Program-made: the position numbers and the translations under genes
Assembly: GCA_030830465.1 (NCBI GenBank)
Contig: JAURMY010000417.1
Coordinates: 1-8,144 of the forward strand
Source: Alphaproteobacteria bacterium
GTDB taxonomy: Bacteria > Pseudomonadota > Alphaproteobacteria > Rhodobacterales > Rhodobacteraceae
DNA: 8,144 nucleotides
Direction of reading: 5' to 3'
Shown: positions 1-6,643 of the stretch, in pieces
Layout: each line of letters begins with the position of its first letter
Position numbering within the stretch: position 1 is the stretch's first letter
The notes under the pieces: generated by a model
What the model was told of the DNA's origin: nothing
Database searches by the model: none
What the model saw: the letters and a program-made list of their open reading frames with translations, nothing else

Positions 1-1107
1 CCGGGCCACGCCTATGCCTGGGCCTCGCCGAAAGCGCCGGGGTTGATGTGGCGCTCGTTGCGCAACGGCGATCAGGCGATCCGGTTCCGGCCGAAAGTCT
101 CGGTCGCGCAATGGGCCTGGGTGCTGGCGTTTCTGCGCCAGTGCACCGATGCCCGCACCCGCGCCAACACCGCGATCAAGGCCAATTTGTGCATTTTTTC
201 CCAGCGAGAGCTGCAAAAAACCGTTCAGGCGACGGGCGTGCAATATGACGGCAACCGTGGCGGGCTGATCTATTTTTACCGAAGCCCGGCAGCCTTGGCC
301 GCCGCCGGGGCCAAGGCCGATATGCTGCGCGCCCAAGGGGTTGAGATTGACCTCTTGGACCGCGACGCGGTGGTCAAACGCGACCCCGGTCTTGCAGCGG
401 CCGCGCCGTCCATTGCCGGGGCGCTTTATGCGGTTGAGGATGAAAGCGGCGACGCCCACCTGTTCACCAAGGCGCTGGCCGATCATTGCGCCGCGCGGGG
501 GGTGGTGTTTGAATATGGCACCGAAATCAGGCGACTGCGCCGGGATGGGGCGCGGCTCCTTGGCGTGGAAACCGACAAAGGGCTGGTTGAGGCCGATGCG
601 TTTGTCTTGTGCCTTGGGGTTGCCAGCCCGGAACTGGTCCGCCCGCTGGGCATCCGGCTGCCGATCTATCCGGTGCGCGGTTATTCCGTTACCCTGCCGA
701 TCACCGACCCCGACAAGGCCCCGCGCCTGGGGGGAGTGGATGAGGAAAATCTGCTGGCCTATTGCCCCATGGGCGACCGGCTGCGCCTGACGGCAACCGC
801 CGAAATCGCGGGCTATTCCACCGCCCATAAACCAGCCGATTTCGCCCCTATGATGAAACGCGCCCGTGCCTTGTTCGGGGACTGCGTGGATTTCTCAAGG
901 CCCACATACTGGGTGGGTCTGCGTCCGATGACACCGACCGGCATCCCGATTGTCGACCGGTCGCCGCTGGAAAACCTGTGGCTGAACACCGGACACGGCC
1001 ATATGGGCTGGACCATGTCCAACGGCTGCGCCCAGATGATCGCGGATATGATCATTGGGCGCCCCCCCGAACATTCAAACGAAGGAATGCGCTATGGCCA
1101 AGGATAA
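1..1107 (+). CDS. dadA: D-amino acid dehydrogenase (DadA-type FAD oxidoreductase), 5'-truncated by the window edge
   Basis: The reading frame is open from base 1 and ends at TAA 1105-1107, leaving 368 residues of a family usually about 410-435 long. Roughly the first 50 residues, including the FAD-binding Gly-rich Rossmann motif, lie outside the window. The partial protein opens with a DadA-like segment (PGHAYAWASPKAPG) and then shows the family landmarks in order: DESGDAHLF (about residues 147-155), PIYPVRGYSV (221-230), GLRPMTPTGIPI (306-317) and NTGHGHMGWTMSNG (329-342), the C-terminal flavin-contacting region. DadA enzymes oxidatively deaminate D-amino acids to 2-oxo acids and pass electrons to the respiratory chain at the inner membrane. 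The gene overlaps the downstream racemase-superfamily gene by 14 bases. The substrate is not determinable; another DAO-family amine oxidase is possible, but the C-terminal motifs favour DadA. TTG at 43 is an internal Leu codon, not the start. Confidence 0.88.
   Translation, partial: PGHAYAWASPKAPGLMWRSLRNGDQAIRFRPKVSVAQWAWVLAFLRQCTDARTRANTAIKANLCIFSQRELQKTVQATGVQYDGNRGGLIYFYRSPAALAAAGAKADMLRAQGVEIDLLDRDAVVKRDPGLAAAAPSIAGALYAVEDESGDAHLFTKALADHCAARGVVFEYGTEIRRLRRDGARLLGVETDKGLVEADAFVLCLGVASPELVRPLGIRLPIYPVRGYSVTLPITDPDKAPRLGGVDEENLLAYCPMGDRLRLTATAEIAGYSTAHKPADFAPMMKRARALFGDCVDFSRPTYWVGLRPMTPTGIPIVDRSPLENLWLNTGHGHMGWTMSNGCAQMIADMIIGRPPEHSNEGMRYGQG
1081..1086 (+). promoter_or_regulatory. Ribosome binding site that fixes the isomerase start
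   Basis: GAAGGA lies 7 bases before the ATG at 1094, inside the end of the dadA-like gene. The more upstream in-frame ATG at 1055 has no purine-rich site before it and would add 13 residues with no family resemblance. The 1094 start is therefore preferred. Confidence 0.7.
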
Positions 1108-1888
1108 TCCGAAACCGGATTTCGAAATGATCGAAAATCTGCCGTTCACAACGACGAATGTGATCGGTGCCAGGGCGCGCATCGGGGTTGTGGTTCTGTC
1201 GAGCGACTACACGATGGAGCATGAGTTTCGCGCGATCATCACCCAGCCCGGCGTTGATGTTTATCATGCGCGGATCAAGAATTCCCCCTCGATCACGCCC
1301 GAGACCCTGCGCGCGATGGAGCCTTTGATCACCGAAACCGCCGAACTGATTCTGGCCGGGGACCGGTTGGACGTGCTGGCCTTTGGCTGCACCTCGGCGA
1401 CCATGGTCCTGGGGGCCGATCTGGTGTCCAAACGCTTGCTGGCTGCCAAACCGATGGCCAAGGTGACCAACCCGATTTCGGCCGCTTTCGCCGGATTTGA
1501 TGCGCTGGGGGCAAAGCGGATCGCCGTTCTGACGCCCTATCGCGCCGATGTGAATGTGATCGTTCGCGACTATATCGAAAGCGCGGGCTATAGCGTGCCG
1601 GTGTTCGGTTCCTTTAACGAAGAACAGGATCCGGTGGTGGCGGCGATTGACGATGAAAGCCTTGTGAACGCCATCAACACGATTGTGAAGGGGCGGGACG
1701 TGGACGCGGTGTTTGTGTCCTGCACCTCGGTCCGGATCGCGGCGGCAGTTGCCCGGATCGAGGCGGCGACCGGCGTGCCGGTGACCTCATCCAACCACGC
1801 GATGGCCTGGCATTGCCTTCGGCTTGCCGGGGTAAATGACGCAATGCCCCAACACGGACGGCTTTATACGCTGGGGCTGGCGCAATAA
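1094..1888 (+). CDS. Asp/Glu racemase / maleate isomerase superfamily protein
   Basis: This encodes 264 residues starting at ATG 1094 behind GAAGGA. The protein has the two-lobed layout of the Asp/Glu racemase superfamily, with one catalytic Cys per half: FGCTSATM (Cys99) and VSCTSVR (Cys210). The KRIAVLTPYRADVN segment (141-154) and the tail GVPVTSSNHAMAWHCLRLAG (227-246) resemble maleate cis-trans isomerases and the EutA group of ectoine utilisation. Members use the Cys pair for cofactor-free racemisation or isomerisation. Arylmalonate decarboxylases of this fold keep only one Cys, so the pair seen here argues against decarboxylation. The start overlaps dadA by 14 bases, implying co-translation and a linked substrate. 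No other ectoine genes are visible, so I do not name it eutA. The superfamily is secure; the exact reaction is open. It is probably cytoplasmic, with no signal peptide. Confidence 0.85.
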   Translation: MAKDNPKPDFEMIENLPFTTTNVIGARARIGVVVLSSDYTMEHEFRAIITQPGVDVYHARIKNSPSITPETLRAMEPLITETAELILAGDRLDVLAFGCTSATMVLGADLVSKRLLAAKPMAKVTNPISAAFAGFDALGAKRIAVLTPYRADVNVIVRDYIESAGYSVPVFGSFNEEQDPVVAAIDDESLVNAINTIVKGRDVDAVFVSCTSVRIAAAVARIEAATGVPVTSSNHAMAWHCLRLAGVNDAMPQHGRLYTLGLAQ

Positions 1889-1906
1889 CCGGCCTATACT
1901 GACGGA

Positions 1907-2464
1907 TCAGGCAAAATCCGCCTGCAATGCCTTGGTCAATTCGGCCACGGTTGACACGACCCGCATGTAATCGCGAAACGGCGCATCCGCAAAGCCGCGC
2001 GCGATCATATGGTCAATCAGTGCAATAAGAGGGTCCCAGTAGCCTTTGATATTCAACAGATAAATCGGTTTGTTGTGCAGGCTTAACTGGCGCCATGTCA
2101 TCACTTCAAAGAACTCGTCCATGGATCCGGCCCCGCCCGGCAGGGTGACGATTGCATCGGCATTCATGAACATCACCTTTTTGCGTTCATGCATGTTTTC
2201 TGTGATCACAAAATGGGTCAGGTCGCGTTTGCCGACCTCGCGTTCAAACAGATGGACCGGAATCACCCCGAATGTCTGGCCGCCACGGGCCTGTGCCGTG
2301 CGGGCGGTTTCCCCCATCAGGCCGACATCGCCGGCCCCGTAAACCAGCCGCCAGTTTTGCTGTGCCAGCACCGCGCCCAGGTCACGGGCGGCGGCGGCAT
2401 AGGCCGGGTCATCACCGTTTCGCGACCCGCAGAATACGCAAACGGACGGCAACATCTTTGACAT
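1907..2464 (-). CDS. LOG family protein (TIGR00730; nucleoside 5'-monophosphate phosphoribohydrolase)
   Basis: This encodes 185 residues, a normal length for the family. The N-terminal SVCVFCGSRNGDDPAY (7-22) is the typical opening, LVYGAGDVGLMG (40-51) is the nucleotide-binding Gly-rich strand-loop, MHERKK (91-96) carries the conserved Arg and Lys, and PGGAGSMDE (109-117) is the LOG signature usually written PGGxGTxxE. Here Ser replaces Thr, and the catalytic Glu117 and Arg94 are present. LOG enzymes hydrolyse the N-glycosidic bond of nucleoside 5'-monophosphates (cytokinin ribotides in plants, AMP or related nucleotides in bacteria), releasing base and ribose 5-phosphate. Older annotations call such proteins lysine decarboxylases, which is wrong for this family. 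The ATG at 2464 has AGGA six bases upstream on the minus strand; Met4 is an alternative start. The gene converges on the isomerase gene (18-base gap) and is divergent from the LysM gene. Confidence 0.9.
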   Translation of the reverse strand: MSKMLPSVCVFCGSRNGDDPAYAAAARDLGAVLAQQNWRLVYGAGDVGLMGETARTAQARGGQTFGVIPVHLFEREVGKRDLTHFVITENMHERKKVMFMNADAIVTLPGGAGSMDEFFEVMTWRQLSLHNKPIYLLNIKGYWDPLIALIDHMIARGFADAPFRDYMRVVSTVAELTKALQADFA

Positions 2465-2541
2465 GGAATATCCTGCAACTCGGAATACGATAGAAAAATG
2501 TTTACGGAGTTGCTATCTAAGGTTCAAGGCGCATCGGGGGG
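2465..2541. promoter_or_regulatory. Divergent intergenic region, likely promoters for LOG gene and LysM gene
   Basis: These 77 bases separate two divergently oriented genes, so both need promoters here or very close by. The centre (2482-2506) is 17/25 A or T, clearly richer than its surroundings. On the minus strand, TTGAAC followed 17 bases later by TAAACA is a weak -35/-10 candidate for the LOG gene. On the plus strand, TGCTATCTA (2511-2519) resembles an extended -10 with no good -35. The matches are poor, so the region is supported by gene orientation more than by boxes. Confidence 0.45.
2475..2513. repeat. Interrupted inverted repeat GCAACTC-N25-GAGTTGC
   Basis: GCAACTC at 2475-2481 is matched exactly in inverted orientation by GAGTTGC at 2507-2513, with a 25-base spacer. 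It sits in the AT-rich centre of the divergent spacer. The layout suits two half-sites for a dimeric regulator acting on one or both genes. A 7-base match over this distance could also be chance. Confidence 0.4.
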
Positions 2542-3951
2542 ATGGGCCAGATGGGAAATGGGCATATGGCTGCAGGCTCGGTGATTTCGGGAAATGGCGG
2601 ACTGATTGCGGGCGGCGCGGCCCTGATTGCGGTGGCGATCATCGCGGGCATGGTTCTGACCGGCGAAGACAGCAAGACCGGCGAAAATTCCGGCGCCAAG
2701 ATCGCGGCACCGGCAGGTGTTGCCGTGCCCGGTGATCCGGCGGTGTCTTCCCCGGTTGCCCAAGGCGCGGCCCCGGAAGCAATGAACAACGACGCCGCCA
2801 AGACCGATCCGACCGATGCGACGGTGTCAGCGACGGTCGTCGGCGAAACGGTTGTGGCCAGCAACACGCCCCCTTCCGCCGTGCCGCAAAGCGGCACCAG
2901 CGCGACGAAACCCGCTGTCGGGACGGTCGCACCCGGTTTGGCGGCCGGAACCGTGCCCGTTTTTGAACTGGTGCGGGTGGACAAGGCCGGTGCCGCCATC
3001 GTGGCCGGCAAGTCCGCGCCCGGCGCCGCGGTCGAGGTGGTTTTGAACGGCGCGGTCGTCGCCACGATCAAAGCTGACAATCGCGGCAATTTTGTCGCCA
3101 TGTTTGACGTGCCGCCGAAAGATCAACCGCAAACAATCACCCTTCAGGCCCAGGACCCAAGCGGCCAGATGGTGGTGTCCGAAGACAGTGTTTTCGTCGT
3201 CGGTCCCGAAGCCGGCAGCGTCGTTGCGGCAACCCCGGCGACAAATGACGCGGCTGCTCAGACCGATACGGCTGCCGCGGGCGATAGCGGGCAGAGCGAC
3301 GCAGCCAAGCCCGCAACCGGCGACAATTCCATGGCCGCAGCGGTCGCGGCAGCAGCGGCAACGGCCAGCGACCCGCAGGCGCCGGCCATCGTGATCGCCG
3401 GAAAATCCGGTGTGAAGTTGATGCAGCCGCCATCGGTTGCGGGCAACGCCCCGGAGGCAATGGCCAATGTGTCCCTGGACCTGATCACTTATGACGATCA
3501 GGGCGAAGTGCTGTTGGCCGGACGCGGCGGGCTGGACCAGCATGTGCGGGTCTATGTCAATGACCGCCCGGTCAAGACCGAACTGGTCAACCCGGACGGG
3601 GCCTGGCAAATGACTTTACCCGAGGTCGATCCAGGCACCTATACCCTGCGGGTCGATGAGCTGGATGCATCGGGCAAAGTGACCTCGCGGCTGGAAACGC
3701 CGTTTCGCAAGGAAAACCCCGAAGATGTCAAACGCGTCGCCTCTGCCACGGCGCCCAGCCATTCTGACACCACGACCGATCTGCCGAAAATCGACAAGAT
3801 CACCATTCAGCCGGGCGCAACCCTGTGGGCGCTGGCCAAGGCAAATTACGGCGACGGGCGGTTATATATGCAAATTTTTGACGCCAACCGCACCTCGATC
3901 CGCAATCCCAACCTGATCTATCCGGGCCAGATTTTCACGATTCCAGACTGA
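2542..3951 (+). CDS. Membrane-anchored LysM domain protein with two Ig-like segments
   Basis: This encodes 469 residues from the ATG at 2542; ATGs at 2551 and 2566 are equally in frame and would shorten the N-terminus by 3 or 8 residues. Residues about 19-39 form one hydrophobic helix without preceding Lys or Arg, so it is more likely an anchor than a classical cleaved signal. Then come an Ala/Pro/Thr/Asp-rich linker (40-138), an Ig-like beta-sandwich segment (about 139-220, with GAAVEVVLNGAVVATIKAD and RGNFVAMFDVP), a second low-complexity linker (221-285, with an Ala run near 265-276), another beta-rich Ig-like segment (about 309-388, VRVYVNDRPV, DGAWQMTLPEVDPGTYTLRV) and a C-terminal LysM domain (about 418-468, IQPGATLWALAKANYGDGR through NLIYPGQIFTIPD). 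LysM binds peptidoglycan GlcNAc, so the inferred location is the periplasm, tethered to the inner membrane. No catalytic domain is seen. It may be a structural or scaffold protein of the envelope. Confidence 0.85.
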   Translation: MGQMGNGHMAAGSVISGNGGLIAGGAALIAVAIIAGMVLTGEDSKTGENSGAKIAAPAGVAVPGDPAVSSPVAQGAAPEAMNNDAAKTDPTDATVSATVVGETVVASNTPPSAVPQSGTSATKPAVGTVAPGLAAGTVPVFELVRVDKAGAAIVAGKSAPGAAVEVVLNGAVVATIKADNRGNFVAMFDVPPKDQPQTITLQAQDPSGQMVVSEDSVFVVGPEAGSVVAATPATNDAAAQTDTAAAGDSGQSDAAKPATGDNSMAAAVAAAAATASDPQAPAIVIAGKSGVKLMQPPSVAGNAPEAMANVSLDLITYDDQGEVLLAGRGGLDQHVRVYVNDRPVKTELVNPDGAWQMTLPEVDPGTYTLRVDELDASGKVTSRLETPFRKENPEDVKRVASATAPSHSDTTTDLPKIDKITIQPGATLWALAKANYGDGRLYMQIFDANRTSIRNPNLIYPGQIFTIPD

Positions 3952-4005
3952 GGTCTCTGGTCAGCGGCGAAATCGCCTCCTATGTAAGGGCGTCTAGGGG
4001 GTGCC

Positions 4006-5835
4006 ATGGCCGATTTATCCAGCGTCGAAAAATCCGATAAGCAAAGCGGTATGCGCACGGTGCGCAAGGTGCTGCCGTATCTGTGGCCGGAGGGGCAGTT
4101 CTGGGTAAAATGGCGGGTCGTGGTCGCGCTGTTGTTCCTGCTGGCATCAAAAATCGTGTCGGTGGTGACGCCGTTCTTTTTCAAGGGCGCGGTTGATTCG
4201 ATGGCCCCGAATGCCGGGCCGGAAACCGGCACCTATATGTTGATCGCCGGGGCGGTCGGGCTGACGGTCGCCTATGGATTTTCCCGCCTGATGACCATCG
4301 GCTTTGCCCAGATGCGCGATGTGGTCTTTGCCCCGGTCGGGCAACGCGCCCTGCGGCGGCTGGCGCTGGAAACCTTTGAACATATGCACGCCATGTCGCT
4401 GCGCTATCACATCACCCGCAAGACCGGCGGGCTGAGCCGGATCATCGAGCGCGGGGTCAAAGGTGTCGATTTCCTGTTGCGGTTCCTGTTGTTTTCAATC
4501 GGCCCCCTGGTGCTGGAACTGTTGATGATCGCGGGCATCCTGTTTGTGGTGTTTGATGTCTGGTATCTGGCTGTCGTCGCTGTCACCATTGCGGTCTATA
4601 TCTGGTTTACCTTCAAGGTGACCGAATGGCGGGTCAAGATCCGCAAGGAAATGAACGATCAGGACACGGACGCCAACCAAAAGGCGATCGACAGCCTGCT
4701 GAACTTTGAAACCGTCAAATATTTCAACGCCGAAGGGCATGAGGCGGGCCGCTATGACAAAGCGATGGAGCGGTATGAAACCGCCTCGCTGAAGACGGCC
4801 TATTCGCTGGCCTATCTGAATTTCGGCCAATCCATGCTGATCACCGGCGGCCTTGTGGCGGTGATGGTGATGGCGGCGCTTGGGGTTCGGGCCGGGCACC
4901 TGACGGTGGGCGATTTCGTGATGGTCAACGCCTATATGATCCAGATCACCATGCCGCTGAACTTTTTGGGCACGGTTTACCGCGAGATCCGGCAGGCGCT
5001 GATTGACATGGCGCAGATGTTTGATCTGCTGGAACAACCGCCCGAGGTGCTGGACGCCCCGGATGCGGCGCAGTTGCAGGTCAGGGGCGGCGCGGTTCAG
5101 TTCAAGAACATCGATTTCAGCTATGAGGCCGAGCGTGGCATCCTGAAAGGCTTTGATCTGACCGTGAAGGCCGGGCAAACCGTGGCGGTTGTCGGCCCGT
5201 CGGGGTCCGGGAAATCCACCATCGGGCGGCTGATGTTCCGGTTTTATGACGTCAACAAGGGGGCCTTGCTGATTGACGGGCAGGATATCCGCAAGGTGAC
5301 ACAGAAGTCGTTGCACGCCCAGATCGGCATCGTGCCCCAGGACACGGTGCTGTTTAACGACACGATCGGCTATAACATCCAGTATGGCCGGGTTGATGCC
5401 AGTTATGAGGAAATGATCGCCGCGGCAAAAGCGGCCAAGATCCATGATTTCGTGGTCAGCCTGCCTGATGGCTATGCCACCACCGTGGGCGAGCGGGGCT
5501 TGAAACTGTCGGGCGGTGAAAAACAGCGGGTCGGGATCGCGCGGACCTTGCTGAAAAATCCGCCGATCCTGCTTTTGGACGAGGCGACTTCGGCGCTGGA
5601 CACCGAAACCGAACGCGACATTCAGGACAGTTTGCGCCTGATGGGCAAGGGGCGCACGGTGATCACCATCGCCCACCGCCTGTCAACGATTGTTGACAGC
5701 GACCTGATCGTGGTACTGGAACAGGGCCGCATCGTCGAGCAGGGCACCCATGACCAGTTGCTGGCCCGCGACGGGCGTTACGCCAATATGTGGGCCAGCC
5801 AGCAGGCCGAGGAAGACGAAGAAGCCGCGGCCTGA
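4006..5835 (+). CDS. Atm1-type ABC exporter (fused permease and ATPase)
   Basis: This encodes 609 residues, the length typical of half-size ABC exporters. The membrane domain spans about 33-330 with helices near 35-57, 77-100, 158-182, 186-206, 276-296 and 302-322. The ATPase follows with Walker A GPSGSGKST (397-405), Q-loop Gln445, signature LSGGE (501-505), Walker B ILLLDE (521-526), D-loop SALD (529-532) and switch His557, all intact. NFETVKYFNAEGHE (233-246) and YLNFGQSMLI (270-279) are hallmarks of the Atm1/ABCB7 branch; by analogy with the Novosphingobium Atm1 structure, Asn272 and Gln275 would contact the glutathione moiety. Family members export glutathione-linked compounds (sulfur species, metal or electrophile conjugates) across the inner membrane, working as a homodimer. 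The ATG at 4006 follows AGGGGG. The gene lies 54 bases after the LysM gene and 77 before the YfgM-like gene. The C-terminal tail is Glu/Ala rich. The substrate is inferred. Confidence 0.9.
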   Translation: MADLSSVEKSDKQSGMRTVRKVLPYLWPEGQFWVKWRVVVALLFLLASKIVSVVTPFFFKGAVDSMAPNAGPETGTYMLIAGAVGLTVAYGFSRLMTIGFAQMRDVVFAPVGQRALRRLALETFEHMHAMSLRYHITRKTGGLSRIIERGVKGVDFLLRFLLFSIGPLVLELLMIAGILFVVFDVWYLAVVAVTIAVYIWFTFKVTEWRVKIRKEMNDQDTDANQKAIDSLLNFETVKYFNAEGHEAGRYDKAMERYETASLKTAYSLAYLNFGQSMLITGGLVAVMVMAALGVRAGHLTVGDFVMVNAYMIQITMPLNFLGTVYREIRQALIDMAQMFDLLEQPPEVLDAPDAAQLQVRGGAVQFKNIDFSYEAERGILKGFDLTVKAGQTVAVVGPSGSGKSTIGRLMFRFYDVNKGALLIDGQDIRKVTQKSLHAQIGIVPQDTVLFNDTIGYNIQYGRVDASYEEMIAAAKAAKIHDFVVSLPDGYATTVGERGLKLSGGEKQRVGIARTLLKNPPILLLDEATSALDTETERDIQDSLRLMGKGRTVITIAHRLSTIVDSDLIVVLEQGRIVEQGTHDQLLARDGRYANMWASQQAEEDEEAAA

Positions 5836-5901
5836 CACGGCTTTGGCCTTGGCAAATCCCCCGCCTTCGCGTTAAGAGGTTGCAACTATTGACGCCGGAC
5901 C

Positions 5902-5907
5902 GGAGGG
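5902..5907 (+). promoter_or_regulatory. Ribosome binding site selecting a GTG start for the YfgM-like gene
   Basis: GGAGGG ends five bases before GTG 5913-5915. The reading frame stays open upstream and overlaps the end of the ABC gene, but that upstream part has no family resemblance. This site decides the start at 5913. Confidence 0.8.
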
Positions 5908-5912
5908 CGCCC

Positions 5913-6593
5913 GTGAGCGAGACAGATTCCTTTATCGAAGAAGTGACCGAAGAGGTCCGCCGCGACCGGCTGTTCGCGCTTTACCGCAAATATGGCTGGA
6001 TCGCCGGTGTGGTGGTGGTGCTTGTGGTCGGGGCCGCGTCCTATAACGAATATCGCAAGCACAGCGAACGCCAGGCTGCTGAGGCTTTTGGCAATACCAT
6101 CATGCAGGCCCTGTCAAACGCCGATGTCGCCAAACGGGCCGAGGCGATCAAGCTGGTCGGCACCGATGACGCCGCCGCCAAGCCGTTTCTGGCCATGTTG
6201 CAGGCCGCCGTAGACGCCGAGAACAGCGACCGCGCGGCGGCCCTGGCGCTTTTGGACGGTCTGGCCAATGATGCCGCTGCTGCGGAACCCTACCGTTCAT
6301 TGGCCAAGCTGAAGGCGGTGATCCTGCGGGGCGCCGATCAGGACCGTGCCGCGCGACTGGCCATTTTGGATGAACTGTCGGCTGCGGGAAACCCGTTTCG
6401 CCCCCTGGCGATGGAGCAAAAAGCCCTGGCCCTTTATGAATTTGGCAACAATCAGGACGCAATCGCCCTATTGCTGCAAATTCTGGACGAGCCGGGCATA
6501 AGTCAAGACTTGCTTCGGCGCACACAACAGTTGATTGTGGCACTTGGGGGCACATTGCCGAATGCGGGCGATGTCCCTATTGAAAAAGGATAA
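5913..6593 (+). CDS. yfgM: YfgM-like TPR-fold membrane protein (TPR_21 type)
   Basis: This encodes 226 residues from GTG 5913, close to E. coli YfgM in size. Residues 1-26 are acidic then basic (SETDSFIEEVTEEVRRDRLF), one transmembrane helix follows (about 28-44, WIAGVVVVLVVGAASY), and the rest is an Ala-rich helical region fitting a TPR-like solenoid in the periplasm. The VRRDR...YRKYGW lead-in before the helix is characteristic of the group, and positive charges on that side favour an N-in/C-out topology. In E. coli, YfgM associates with SecYEG and the chaperone PpiD and assists protein export. The position just before a BamB-like lipoprotein gene and der matches the conserved yfgM-bamB-der order and supports the assignment. 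TPR repeats are degenerate and hard to count by eye. Confidence 0.82.
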   Translation: MSETDSFIEEVTEEVRRDRLFALYRKYGWIAGVVVVLVVGAASYNEYRKHSERQAAEAFGNTIMQALSNADVAKRAEAIKLVGTDDAAAKPFLAMLQAAVDAENSDRAAALALLDGLANDAAAAEPYRSLAKLKAVILRGADQDRAARLAILDELSAAGNPFRPLAMEQKALALYEFGNNQDAIALLLQILDEPGISQDLLRRTQQLIVALGGTLPNAGDVPIEKG

Positions 6594-6643
6594 TCCGTTG
6601 CAAGCGGACGGATCCAACTAAGCACTGCTGGGGGCAAAGCATC

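Noticed and set aside
1903..1924. Overlapping short hairpins (CGGAT/ATCCG and CAGGC/GCCTG) at the convergent gene ends, considered as a bidirectional terminator
   Set aside because: The stems are only five base pairs, are mutually exclusive, and no T-run follows on either strand.
2463..2735. Plus-strand frame starting at 2463 overlapping the LysM gene start
   Set aside because: It runs out of frame with the LysM gene and gives an Arg/Gly/Asp-rich product with no domain; it is a shadow frame.
3340..3372. GCG/GCA-rich tract in the LysM gene, considered as a DNA repeat
   Set aside because: It encodes an Ala run in the low-complexity linker and shows no regular repeat unit at the DNA level.
2827..3609. 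260-codon open frame on the minus strand opposite the LysM gene
   Set aside because: It is antisense to a gene whose Ig-like and LysM segments are recognisable; the minus-strand product is Arg/Gly/Cys rich with no family resemblance and no upstream ribosome site of note.
3966..3977. Small hairpin GGCGAAATCGCC between the LysM and ABC genes
   Set aside because: The stem is four to five base pairs with no following T-run; not convincing as a terminator.
4495..5676. 393-codon open frame on the minus strand opposite the ABC exporter gene
   Set aside because: It lies entirely within a gene with all ABC motifs intact on the plus strand. Its product is His/Arg/Gln rich without recognisable domains, as expected for antisense frames in GC-rich coding DNA.
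5790..5912. Longer YfgM-like frame overlapping the end of the ABC gene
   Set aside because: The extra 41 residues are Arg/Pro rich with no family match, and the strong GGAGGG before GTG 5913 gives a better start.
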